The notes beneath the pieces are model-generated. The model ran no database searches. It worked only from the letters and a program-made list of their open reading frames with translations, and was not told where the DNA came from. Positions 1 to 7,007 of a stretch of 15,809 nt of DNA are shown in pieces. This DNA is from Comamonadaceae bacterium (lineage in GTDB: Bacteria > Pseudomonadota > Gammaproteobacteria > Burkholderiales > Burkholderiaceae_C), in NCBI GenBank assembly GCA_947458305.1, contig CANGZO010000023.1, positions 1 to 15,809 on the forward strand, read 5' to 3'. The translations under genes and the position numbers were made by a program. Position 1 is the stretch's first letter. The number at the start of each line of letters is the position of its first letter.

Positions 1-477
1 CTGCATGGGGAATTTGTCAAACAAACCGTCTTTGATCATCTCGCGGGCACCGCCGCCGCCTTCTTCGGCGGGTTGGAAGATCAAATACACCGTGCCGTCA
101 AAGTCGCGGTGCTTGGAAAAATGCTTGGCGGCGGCCAACAGCATGGCCGTGTGGCCGTCGTGGCCGCAGGCGTGCATCTTGCCCTGGTGTTTGCTGGCGT
201 GGGCGAAGGTGTTGAACTCCTGCATGGGCAAGGCGTCGATGTCGGCGCGCAGACCGATGCCACGGCCGCAAGCGCCACCATCACGACCGTGCACGATGCC
301 CACCACCCCAGTGGTGCCCATGCCGCGGTGGATGGGGATGCCCCAGTCGGTCAGCTGCTGAGCGACCACGTCGGCCGTGCGCACTTCCTGGAAGCACAGC
401 TCGGGGTGGGCGTGGATGTCTTTGCGAATGGCCGCGATGCTGGCCGCGTCGGTGAGGATGGTGTCGATGAGTTTCAT
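1..477 (-). CDS. M20 family amidohydrolase (hippurate hydrolase-like), N-terminal part
   Basis: The 3' end lies outside the window; 159 codons are visible from the ATG at 477-475. The product is a metal-dependent amidohydrolase of peptidase family M20, close to the hippurate hydrolase / N-acyl-amino-acid hydrolase group, which removes acyl groups from N-acylated amino acids in the cytoplasm. Visible marks are HPEL at residues 24-27, LRADIDALPM at 76-85, the metal-binding segment MHACGHDGHTAML at 101-113 (Cys104 and His106 are expected metal ligands) and the QPAEEGGGG segment at 135-143, whose glutamates supply the catalytic base and a metal ligand. No signal peptide is seen. The gene diverges from the molybdopterin oxidoreductase across a 137-bp gap, and its ribosome binding site is weak (GAG a few bases upstream). 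The exact substrate cannot be told from this fragment; aminoacylase or indole-acetyl-amino-acid hydrolase are alternatives in the same family. Confidence 0.93.
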   Translation of the reverse strand, partial: MKLIDTILTDAASIAAIRKDIHAHPELCFQEVRTADVVAQQLTDWGIPIHRGMGTTGVVGIVHGRDGGACGRGIGLRADIDALPMQEFNTFAHASKHQGKMHACGHDGHTAMLLAAAKHFSKHRDFDGTVYLIFQPAEEGGGGAREMIKDGLFDKFPMQ

Positions 478-614
478 GGTGCTCAGTCTAGCGATAGTGA
501 GGCTATTTTGCCAACTCCCGCTGCGCCACCCGCAGCGCATCGGGGACATGCCCGTGTTTTGCCCTGCCCAGCGCATCGGCCACAATCGGGTTCGCGCTTT
601 TTGGAAGACCTCTC
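478..614. other. Divergent intergenic region, M20 hydrolase / molybdopterin oxidoreductase
   Basis: This 137-bp gap must hold the 5' signals of both flanking genes. GGAAG at 603-607 is a usable ribosome binding site for the ATG at 615. An 11-bp direct repeat, CAGCGCATCGG, occurs at 533-543 and 569-579, exactly 36 bp apart. I see no convincing -35/-10 pair. A 37-codon reading frame on the minus strand (616-503) crosses the gap; it is discussed as a finding and not called as a gene. Confidence 0.4.
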
Positions 615-2735
615 ATGTTGCCCCAGCCAGCTGCCCATGTGGCCCTTGACAGCCCCCAGACCGTGCTCGGCGCTTGCCCGCACGACTGCCCCGACACCTG
701 CGCCTTGCTGACCACGGTGGAAAACGGCCGCGCCACCAAGGTGCAGGGCAACCCGGCGCACGCGCAGACCGATGGTGTGCTGTGCACCAAAGTGTCGCGT
801 TACACCGAACGCACCTACAACCCGGACCGCCTGTTGACGCCGATGAAACGCGTTGGCCCCAAAGGCTCGGGCCAGTTTGAGCCTGTGGGTTGGGACGAAG
901 CACTGGACGCGATTGCCGCACGGTTGAAAACTATCGCCGCACGCGACCCGCAGGCGGTGCTGCCCTACAGCTACGCCGGCACCATGGGCTTGGTGCAAAG
1001 TGAGTCGATCGCAGCGCGGTTTTTCCACCAGTTGGGCGCATCGCTCTTGGACCGGACAATTTGCGCCTCGGCCGGGGCCGAAGCCCTGACCCAGACCCTG
1101 GGCAACAAGGTGGGCATGAAGGTCGAGTTTTACGCCGAATCCAAGCTCATCGTCATCTGGGGCAGCAACTCGGTTGGCAGCAACCTGCACTTTTGGCGGA
1201 TTGCCCAAGAAGCCAAGCGCAACGGGGCCAAGCTGGTGTGCATTGACCCCCGGCGCAGCGAGACGGCCGAAAAATGCCACGAACACATCGCCCTGCGCCC
1301 CGGCACCGACGCGGCACTGGCGCTGGCGCTGATGCACGAGCTGATCATGAATGGCTGGCTCGACCAAGATTACATCGACCGTTACACCCTGGGCTGGGAT
1401 GCCCTGAAGGCCCGAGCCCTGCAATGGTCGCCCGAGCGCGCCGCCGAGGTCTGCGGTGTGCCGGTTGAGCAAATCCGCCAGCTGGCCCGCGACTGGGGCA
1501 CCACCCAGCCTGCAGCCATTCGCTTGAACTACGGCATGCAGCGTGTGCGCGGGGGTGGCAATGCGGTGCGGGCGATTGCTTGCCTGCCTGCGCTCACAGG
1601 CGCTTGGCGGCATCGGGCGGGCGGGGTCTTGCTCAGCAGCTCGGGGCACTTTCCGGTGCGTCGGGCAGCCTTGCAGCGGCCCGACTTGCTGGGCGAGCGG
1701 CGACCGCGCACGATCAATATGAGCACGATTGGCGACGATTTGCTGCGCCCGGCATCGCCCACGTTTGGCCCCCAAATTGAAGCCCTGATTGTTTACAACA
1801 GCAACCCGGTGGCTGTGGCCCCCGAGTCGGGCAAGGTGGTGCAGGGCTTTGGCCGCGAAGACCTGTTCACCGTGGTGCTGGAGCATTTCCAGACCGACAC
1901 GGCCGACTACGCCGACTTCATCTTGCCCGCCACCACGCAGCTGGAGCACTGGGACATCCACACCAGCTACGGCCACACCGACGTGCTGCTCAACCGCCCG
2001 GCGATTGCGCCCGTGGGGCAGGCACGCACCAACACCGACATCTTCCGGGCGCTGGCTGCCCGCATGGGTTTTGATGACCCGTGTTTCGCCGAGAGCGACG
2101 AAAACCTGTGCCGCAGCGCCATTGGCGACGAGAAAGATTTTGAACAGCTGCTGGCGCACGGCTTTGCTTCTTTGCCTGTGCCCGATGCGCCGTTTGCCGA
2201 GGGCGGCTTTCCCACACCCTCGGGCCGCTGCGAGTTTTTCAGCCAGCGCCTGGCCGACCAGGGCCTGGACGGTTTGCCTGACCACTTGCCCAACTACGAG
2301 CGGGCCGTGCCCGGTGGTTGCTACCCGCTGGCCATGATCTCGCCGCCTGCGCGCAACTTCCTCAATTCAACCTTCGTCAACGTGCAAAGCCTGCGCGACA
2401 TCGAAGCCGAACCCGTACTCGAAATGCACCCTGAGGATGCGGCTCAACGCGGCATCGCCGACGGCGCGGTGGTGCGTGTGTTCAACGACCGGGGCACTTA
2501 CCACTGCAAGGCCAAAGTGAACCAACGGGCGCGGCCCGGCGTGGTCAACGGGTTGGGCATTTGGTGGCGCAAGCTGGGTCTGAACGGCACCAACGTGAAT
2601 GAACTCACCAGCCAGCACCTGACCGATTTGGGCCGTGCGCCTGTGTTTTACGACTGCCTGGTGGAGGTGGCTGCCGATGCCGATTTCGCGGCCACCATCG
2701 CCGCCGGAGTCACTGCGAAAGATCCCCATGCCTGA
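615..2735 (+). CDS. Molybdopterin-dependent oxidoreductase with N-terminal 4Fe-4S site
   Basis: A 706-residue protein of the DMSO-reductase / formate dehydrogenase / nitrate reductase superfamily, which uses a bis-MGD molybdenum (or tungsten) cofactor for redox chemistry. The N-terminus carries four cysteines for a 4Fe-4S cluster: Cys21, Cys25, Cys29 (CPHDCPDTC) and Cys57 (GVLCTK). The TICASAG segment at 148-154 sits where NapA-type enzymes have their molybdenum-ligating cysteine, so Cys150 is the likely metal ligand (inference by motif position). The large alpha/beta cofactor domain follows (IWGSNSVGSN, CIDPRR, LRPGTDAAL), and a C-terminal molydopterin-binding domain starts near residue 575. 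There is no Tat signal, so it should be cytoplasmic. GGAAG lies 7 bases before the ATG. No electron-transfer subunit or cofactor chaperone gene adjoins it, and the substrate is unknown. It overlaps the next gene by 8 nt, suggesting co-translation. Confidence 0.93.
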   Translation: MLPQPAAHVALDSPQTVLGACPHDCPDTCALLTTVENGRATKVQGNPAHAQTDGVLCTKVSRYTERTYNPDRLLTPMKRVGPKGSGQFEPVGWDEALDAIAARLKTIAARDPQAVLPYSYAGTMGLVQSESIAARFFHQLGASLLDRTICASAGAEALTQTLGNKVGMKVEFYAESKLIVIWGSNSVGSNLHFWRIAQEAKRNGAKLVCIDPRRSETAEKCHEHIALRPGTDAALALALMHELIMNGWLDQDYIDRYTLGWDALKARALQWSPERAAEVCGVPVEQIRQLARDWGTTQPAAIRLNYGMQRVRGGGNAVRAIACLPALTGAWRHRAGGVLLSSSGHFPVRRAALQRPDLLGERRPRTINMSTIGDDLLRPASPTFGPQIEALIVYNSNPVAVAPESGKVVQGFGREDLFTVVLEHFQTDTADYADFILPATTQLEHWDIHTSYGHTDVLLNRPAIAPVGQARTNTDIFRALAARMGFDDPCFAESDENLCRSAIGDEKDFEQLLAHGFASLPVPDAPFAEGGFPTPSGRCEFFSQRLADQGLDGLPDHLPNYERAVPGGCYPLAMISPPARNFLNSTFVNVQSLRDIEAEPVLEMHPEDAAQRGIADGAVVRVFNDRGTYHCKAKVNQRARPGVVNGLGIWWRKLGLNGTNVNELTSQHLTDLGRAPVFYDCLVEVAADADFAATIAAGVTAKDPHA

Positions 2736-3024
2736 ATTGAAAATTGAACGTGAACACACCCTGGGCCTGGACGGCGCGCGTTTGGTGGCCGAACGCTGGC
2801 GCGAGCAGGCCGAACAAGACTGGGGCATGACCTGCGCTTCAGAGCCTGGCGAGGTCTTGGACCGCATGCGCTTTGAGCGCAGCGGTGTGAGTGGCGAACT
2901 CTCCGTCAGCGCGACCCGCTTTGACCTGCAGATCAAGCTGGGGTTTTTGCTGGGCGCCTACAGCGGCAAGATCGAAGAAAAGATCAAGGCCAACTTGGAC
3001 GCCTTGTTGGGCCCAGTCGCCTGA
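2728..3024 (+). CDS. Polyhydroxyalkanoic acid system family protein (PHA_gran_rgn type)
   Basis: A 98-residue protein starting MPELKIEREHTLGLDGARLV, matching the small family annotated as 'putative polyhydroxyalkanoic acid system protein'. The family shows an early H-x-L-G turn followed by an alternating strand region (FERSGVSGELSVSATRFDL) and a final amphipathic segment (LGFLLGAYSGKIEEKI); all are visible. The name comes from its occurrence near PHA granule genes in other bacteria; the biochemical role is not established. I chose the ATG at 2728, which overlaps the end of the molybdopterin oxidoreductase gene by 8 nt, because the family N-terminus begins there. An upstream in-frame ATG at 2635 would add an unrelated tail read out of frame from the preceding gene. 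No PHA synthase or phasin gene is in the window. It ends 6 bp from the convergent transglycosylase gene. Confidence 0.82.
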   Translation: MPELKIEREHTLGLDGARLVAERWREQAEQDWGMTCASEPGEVLDRMRFERSGVSGELSVSATRFDLQIKLGFLLGAYSGKIEEKIKANLDALLGPVA

Positions 3025-3030
3025 TCCGCC

Positions 3031-5004
3031 TTATGGCAGGTCATTGTTCACCGACGCCACGTTGTTGCGTGGCCCGATTTGCCCCAAACGTGCTTTGAGC
3101 GATTGCGGCTGGCGCGTCAGGATGGCGGCGTAGTTGGTGGTGTTGGCCAACACTTTTTTCACGTAATCGCGCGTTTCAGAAAACGGGATGTTTTCAGCCC
3201 AGATGGCCGCTTCGAGCACCGGGCCCTTGCGCCAGTTGCGGGGTCGGCTGGGGCCTGCGTTGTAAGCGGCTGTGGCCATGGGCATCGAGCCTTCAAAGTC
3301 GTCCAGCACCAGTTTCAAATAGGCGGTGCCAATCGTCACATTGGTTTCGCGCTCGTTGATTTGTTGGGGCGTGAATCCCGCGAGGCCGATTTTTTGGGCG
3401 GTCCATTTGGCCGTGGCGGGCATGACCTGCATCAGGCCTGAGGCGCCCACATGCGAGCGTGCATCCATGATGAAGCGGCTCTCTTGCCGGATCAGTCCAT
3501 AGACATAGGCCGGGTCCAGGCGGATGTCGCCAGAGCGGCGCACCACCAACTCGCGCAGGGGCATCGGAAAGCGTTGTTCGTGGTCAAACACCTCTTTGGT
3601 GCGCTCGCTGGTGTTGATGCAGCGGTCCCACACTTGGCGCTGACAGGCTAAGTCGGCTGCCGCCAGCAGCTCGCGGTCGTTCATACCGCCGGGGGTGTGC
3701 AGGTTGGTGCTGTAGTTCCATTCGCGATTGCCTTCTGCCCGCAAGCCCAGAGCGATGGCGTACAAGGCGCGTTGCAAACCGGGGTGTGTCAGTGCAGCGG
3801 ATTTCTCAGACGGCGTCAGTGGCGCAGGGCGCTCGGGCGTGGTGATGACCTGGCCCAACTCTTCCAAAGCCAATTGCTCGTAAAAACCGCGAACGCTGGC
3901 GATTTGGGTCAACAAGGTTTGGGCTTCATGGCGCTGGGCTTCGGTGGGCGCAAGGGTCAGCAGGGCGCGGGCGCGCCAATAGGTCCAAGCCGGGTCGTTG
4001 CGCGTGGCGGCGCTCATCGCTTGGGTCGCTGAAAGCACTTGCTGCCATTGGCCTTGACGCAAAGCCGCACGCACCTTCCAAATCAGCAAGTCATCGTTCA
4101 GGTCGCTGTCTTTTTGAACCTTGGCAAAGTAGGCACTGGCATTGTCCTGCAGCTTTTGTGCGGCCTGCTTGCCGATCACGGCCCAAGTCCAGTTGCGCTC
4201 TTCGGCACTCAGTTGCCGCGCCCACTGTTGCTCAAGCCATTGAGCCGCTTGGTCGGGCTGACTGGCTGCTAGGCGGATCAGCGCCAACACAGCCAATTCT
4301 TTTTGATTGCGCGTGATGGCCAAAATGCGCTTGTCCAGATAGCCCGATGGGTCGGCGTGGATTTTGTTCACTTGCTCGCTGGCGCGCGGGGCTTCAATGT
4401 CCACAGCCGCTTGGGCGGCGCGAGGCCGGTTGGCATCCATGGCGATGCGGGCTTTGCGCCAAATGTCCAGCGCGTTGATTTGCCGCCCCGAATGCAAGTG
4501 TTCGGCCACATAGGTGCAGCCGTCGTCGGCTTCGCGCAGCGAATACCAAATGCGCTTGGCCTCTTCGGCCACATCTGCTTTGGTGTTCATGGCTTCGGTG
4601 GCCAGCGCGTAGCAGCGCACTTCGCGGTCATCGCGCATGCGGTAGCTCGGGTACTCGGCGGTGAACGTGGCCCAGTTGCGGCGTTTGCCCAGCTGTTGCA
4701 ACCAGTCGTTGCGCAGACGGTCTTCGTAGTAGCTGCCTGCGTAGGTTTTCAAGAAGTGGCGTATTTCCGAGTCTGAAGCGGTGTCCAGCCGAACCCGCAT
4801 GTCCCAATAGGCGGCCAAAGGCTCCAGCACGTGGCCGCGCACTTGCGGCAAAAGGGCAGACAAGCGTTTGGCGTCGTTTTTGCCAAAGGCCTTGTGCATC
4901 TCCAGCACGACCTCATCGCCCTTGTTTTGTGCCAACGCAGGCGGGCTGAACAAGCCGGAGGTGACCAAGCTGGCCAGCAGTGTCAAAATCAGTGTCAATT
5001 TCAT
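3031..5004 (-). CDS. Soluble lytic murein transglycosylase, Slt70-like
   Basis: A 657-residue periplasmic enzyme that cleaves the MurNAc-GlcNAc bond of peptidoglycan, forming 1,6-anhydroMurNAc ends. Residues 1-26 are a signal peptide (MKLTLILTLLASLV..., ending PPALAQ). The long middle part is rich in short helices with Trp and Ala/Leu pairs, as in the superhelical U-domain of Slt70. The C-terminal SLT catalytic domain spans roughly residues 490-615 with all marks: LIRQESRF (catalytic Glu508), GASGLMQVMPATA, TNVTIGTAYL and ATAAYNAGPSR. Length is close to E. coli Slt (about 645). I chose the ATG at 5004 because it begins the signal peptide; an in-frame start at 5073 would add 23 residues before it. 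The start codon is 9 bp from the divergent cyclo-ligase start, so its promoter must lie inside that gene. The strain-level gene name is uncertain, so none is given. Confidence 0.95.
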   Translation of the reverse strand: MKLTLILTLLASLVTSGLFSPPALAQNKGDEVVLEMHKAFGKNDAKRLSALLPQVRGHVLEPLAAYWDMRVRLDTASDSEIRHFLKTYAGSYYEDRLRNDWLQQLGKRRNWATFTAEYPSYRMRDDREVRCYALATEAMNTKADVAEEAKRIWYSLREADDGCTYVAEHLHSGRQINALDIWRKARIAMDANRPRAAQAAVDIEAPRASEQVNKIHADPSGYLDKRILAITRNQKELAVLALIRLAASQPDQAAQWLEQQWARQLSAEERNWTWAVIGKQAAQKLQDNASAYFAKVQKDSDLNDDLLIWKVRAALRQGQWQQVLSATQAMSAATRNDPAWTYWRARALLTLAPTEAQRHEAQTLLTQIASVRGFYEQLALEELGQVITTPERPAPLTPSEKSAALTHPGLQRALYAIALGLRAEGNREWNYSTNLHTPGGMNDRELLAAADLACQRQVWDRCINTSERTKEVFDHEQRFPMPLRELVVRRSGDIRLDPAYVYGLIRQESRFIMDARSHVGASGLMQVMPATAKWTAQKIGLAGFTPQQINERETNVTIGTAYLKLVLDDFEGSMPMATAAYNAGPSRPRNWRKGPVLEAAIWAENIPFSETRDYVKKVLANTTNYAAILTRQPQSLKARLGQIGPRNNVASVNNDLP

Positions 5005-5013
5005 GGGTGGATT

Positions 5014-5598
5014 ATGGACAAAGCTGAAGCCAAAAAGGCCCTGCGCAAGGCCTTGATTGAAGAAAGACTGCACCTGCCAGACCGCCTGTCACGGGCCGAA
5101 GCCTTGCAGCGCATCATGCGCATCTGGCTGTTTGACCGCCCCGACACCGTGATTGGGGCTTACTGGCCCATCAAGGGCGAGTTTGACCCTTTGCCCGCGC
5201 TGCACCGCTGGAAAGAAGATGGCGAGCTGCATGGTGAGCCGCAGCGCCGCCGAATTGGTTTGCCTGTCGTCAACAAACAGCACAAAACCCTGACTTTCCA
5301 CACCTGGTACCCCGGATGCCCGATGGAAGAAGACGCCTACGGCATCCCCAAACCCAAAGACACCGAAGTCATTGTGCCCACCTTGCTGTTTGTGCCCTGT
5401 GTGGGCTACGGCATTGGCGGCTACCGCCTGGGCTATGGCGGCGGTTTTTATGACCGCACCTTGGCCACGCTGCAGCCCAAACCCTTCACCGTGGGCTTGG
5501 GCTATACCCACGGCTTTCTGGACGATCTGGAGCCCGAAGACCACGACGAGCCGCTGGATGCAATCCTGAACGACAACGGGGTGGTCTGGCCGGTGTAA
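5014..5598 (+). CDS. 5-formyltetrahydrofolate cyclo-ligase
   Basis: A 194-residue cytoplasmic enzyme that converts 5-formyl-THF plus ATP to 5,10-methenyl-THF, recycling a storage or inhibitory folate. The N-terminus KAEAKKALRKALIEER fits the family's basic opening helix; IGAYWPIKGEFDP and the glycine-rich LFVPCVGYGIGGYRLGYGGG-FYDRTLA segment (about residues 128-154) are the folate/ATP-binding signature. Length is normal for the family. I chose the ATG at 5014; GGGTGG at 5005-5010 is a weak ribosome binding site placed closer than usual. The enzyme is often called YgfA or FAU1 (MTHFS in eukaryotes). In E. coli ygfA adjoins the 6S RNA gene; I see no such RNA structure here. It faces the slt gene head-to-head with 9 bp between starts. 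Confidence 0.95.
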   Translation: MDKAEAKKALRKALIEERLHLPDRLSRAEALQRIMRIWLFDRPDTVIGAYWPIKGEFDPLPALHRWKEDGELHGEPQRRRIGLPVVNKQHKTLTFHTWYPGCPMEEDAYGIPKPKDTEVIVPTLLFVPCVGYGIGGYRLGYGGGFYDRTLATLQPKPFTVGLGYTHGFLDDLEPEDHDEPLDAILNDNGVVWPV

Positions 5599-5654
5599 GC
5601 CTTTAGCCCTGTTCGGTGCGAAGTTGCAGAGACCAAGGGCGCACTTTCCGGGGG

Positions 5655-6065
5655 TCATTTCTTCAGAGCGTTGGCCTCTTCTTTGGCTTTGTTATGGGCT
5701 GTTTTGGCCTCTGCTTCGCATTTTTCCTTGGCGGCGCTCGGCTGGTCATCGCAACGCTCTTTGGCAACGGCATGGTCGGCATCGATCTTGGCCATGCGTG
5801 CGTTGTGGCGTGTTTTTTCCGTGGGTTTGTAGCGATCTTCCAGATTCGCTTTGTCGACTCTTTCCTTGCCTTTGGCCTGCGCCACACAGATGTCCTTGGC
5901 GTTGCCTTTGTCTGAGTTGCATGCGGCCCGCTCTGTCTTGTAAGTGGCTGAAATCTTGTCTTTCTCGGCTTTGTATTCGGCCTTGGTCAGAGTTTGTGCC
6001 TGTGCAGCAAGGCTGAAGGTGAGGCCAGCGGTCAGGGCGATGAGGGTGAGATGGCTTGATTTCAT
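5655..6065 (-). CDS. Secreted Lys/Ala-rich small protein with two CX10C repeats
   Basis: A 136-residue predicted periplasmic protein of unknown function. Residues 1-23 form a signal peptide ending AQA, with cleavage expected before Gln24. The mature part is very rich in Lys, Ala, Glu and Asp and should be largely helical, which may lead to 'TolA-like' labels by composition alone. It contains a clear internal duplication: Cys49-x10-Cys60 followed by VAQAK, and Cys105-x10-Cys116 followed by EAEAK, giving a shared pattern C-x6-A-K-[DE]-x-C-x-A-x-A-K offset by 56 residues. The paired cysteines suggest two disulfide-linked helical hairpins (inference). I chose the ATG at 6065 because it starts the signal peptide and has AAGGAT upstream on the coding strand; an in-frame upstream start would add 9 residues. 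I recall similar uncharacterised proteins with GNAKD-x-C units in Burkholderiales but cannot verify this here. Confidence 0.85.
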   Translation of the reverse strand: MKSSHLTLIALTAGLTFSLAAQAQTLTKAEYKAEKDKISATYKTERAACNSDKGNAKDICVAQAKGKERVDKANLEDRYKPTEKTRHNARMAKIDADHAVAKERCDDQPSAAKEKCEAEAKTAHNKAKEEANALKK

Positions 6066-6281
6066 GGAAGATCCTTCAGGGTATGAGGTCAAAGATGAGG
6101 GTTTCAGCGCGCGGCTTGCAGTCTGTTCCGCTTGTGGATGAAAAAAAGCGCTATACCGCCACTGTGGTGCCAGTCTCTGAGAGATCGGGGCTGGGGTCTG
6201 TGGGGTCGATCACACTGCTTGCTGCGCGGGCGAGCGGCAGGGCGCAGCTGTCTGGGCTTGCCAGGCTGGCAAAATGTCCCC
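6066..6281. other. Divergent intergenic region, CX10C protein / TetR regulator
   Basis: This 216-bp gap separates two divergent genes. It holds an 11-bp palindrome TCTCT-G-AGAGA at 6174-6184, three GGGG runs at 6187-6190, 6193-6196 and 6202-6205, and a perfect 15-bp palindrome at 6258-6272 described separately. No confident promoter could be placed. Reading frames running through this gap lack ribosome binding sites and family features and are not called. Confidence 0.4.
6258..6272. promoter_or_regulatory. Perfect 15-bp palindrome, candidate TetR operator
   Basis: TTGCCAG-G-CTGGCAA has 7-bp arms around a single central G and lies 9 bp before the start codon of the TetR-type regulator. Position and symmetry fit an autoregulatory operator of a dimeric TetR protein. 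No second copy was found upstream of the MBL-fold gene. The role is inferred. Confidence 0.5.
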
Positions 6282-6911
6282 ATGGCCCGACCCAAATCTG
6301 CAACCCACGACATCAAGCGCGACGCGATCCTGGACATCGCCGCGCAATGCTTTGCCCAGCGCAGTTATCCGGCCGCCAGCATGAACGAGATTGCCACCGC
6401 GTGCGGCACATCCAAAGCCCGGCTTTACCACTATTACGAGAGCAAAGAGGCCATTCTGTTTGACTTGTTGGACCGCCACACCCAACGGCTGTTGGCGGTG
6501 ATTGCGCAAACCGAAGCCACCGCCCAGCGCAAAGATTTGAACGAACGCGCCACTTTGCACGAACTGGTTAGGGCGTTTTTGCAGGAATACGAGACCTCGG
6601 CCACGCGGCATGCGGCGCTCTTGAACGACACGCAGTTTTTGAGCGATGTGCCCGACCCGGCCTTGGGCGCAGCGCCCGTGTCGCCGCGTGAGCTGATCCT
6701 GAACCGCCAGCGCGACATCGTGGCCGCCATGACGCGGTTCATGAAGCGCGCCTACCCCGACCGCCTGACCCCGACCAACCAGACGGCACTGACCATGATG
6801 CTGTTGGGCATGATCAACTGGACCTTCACCTGGCTTCGCCCAGGCGGGCCGATCAGTTATGCGGCCTTTGCCGACGAGGTGATAGCCATGCTGGAAAAAG
6901 GTTTGGGCTGA
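6282..6911 (+). CDS. TetR/AcrR family transcriptional regulator
   Basis: A 209-residue DNA-binding repressor-type protein. The N-terminal TetR helix-turn-helix is clear at about residues 12-60: RDAILDIAAQCFAQ, then SMNEIATACGTSKARLYHYY and SKEAILFDLL. The C-terminal half is a helical ligand-binding and dimerisation domain with no recognisable ligand signature; the region TMMLLGMINWTFTWLRPGG resembles TetR proteins that respond to acyl-CoA or fatty-acid-type ligands, but that is only a suggestion. I chose the ATG at 6282 because the usual MARPKS-type basic N-terminus begins there; the longer frame upstream is not supported. The ribosome binding site is weak. It precedes the MBL-fold gene on the same strand by 96 bp and is the most likely local regulator of that gene. 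Confidence 0.93.
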   Translation: MARPKSATHDIKRDAILDIAAQCFAQRSYPAASMNEIATACGTSKARLYHYYESKEAILFDLLDRHTQRLLAVIAQTEATAQRKDLNERATLHELVRAFLQEYETSATRHAALLNDTQFLSDVPDPALGAAPVSPRELILNRQRDIVAAMTRFMKRAYPDRLTPTNQTALTMMLLGMINWTFTWLRPGGPISYAAFADEVIAMLEKGLG

Positions 6912-7007
6912 GGTTCAGCGTCAGGGTTGGGTTGAGGGTTGAAATTTAACAATCCGTAATGCATTTCGTTTAGGTAAAATCAATACTTCACCGTCCGGAG
7001 CATTTTC
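6912..7007 (+). promoter_or_regulatory. Leader of the MBL-fold gene with AT-rich promoter-like segment
   Basis: This 96-bp gap is markedly AT-richer from 6940 to 6985 than its surroundings. TAAAAT at 6975-6980 is a plausible -10 box, but no good -35 sits at the right distance; TTGAAA at 6939-6944 is too far upstream. CGGAG at 6996-7000 is a good ribosome binding site for the ATG at 7008. The promoter call is tentative; the ribosome binding site is firm. Confidence 0.4.

Noticed and set aside
483..2285. A 600-codon open frame on the minus strand opposite the molybdopterin oxidoreductase gene
   Set aside because: Its codons are in exact register with the sense codons, so stops would need TTA, CTA or TCA in the sense gene, which are rare in this GC-rich coding sequence. 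The translation shows no family features, while the sense protein has a full set of motifs.
5599..5654. 6S RNA or terminator after the cyclo-ligase gene, as near ygfA in E. coli
   Set aside because: Only 56 bp remain before the convergent gene, and no hairpin with a T run is visible.
5655..6065. TolA identity for the Lys/Ala-rich small protein
   Set aside because: It has a cleavable signal peptide and CX10C repeats but no membrane anchor followed by a TolA C-terminal domain; resemblance is compositional.
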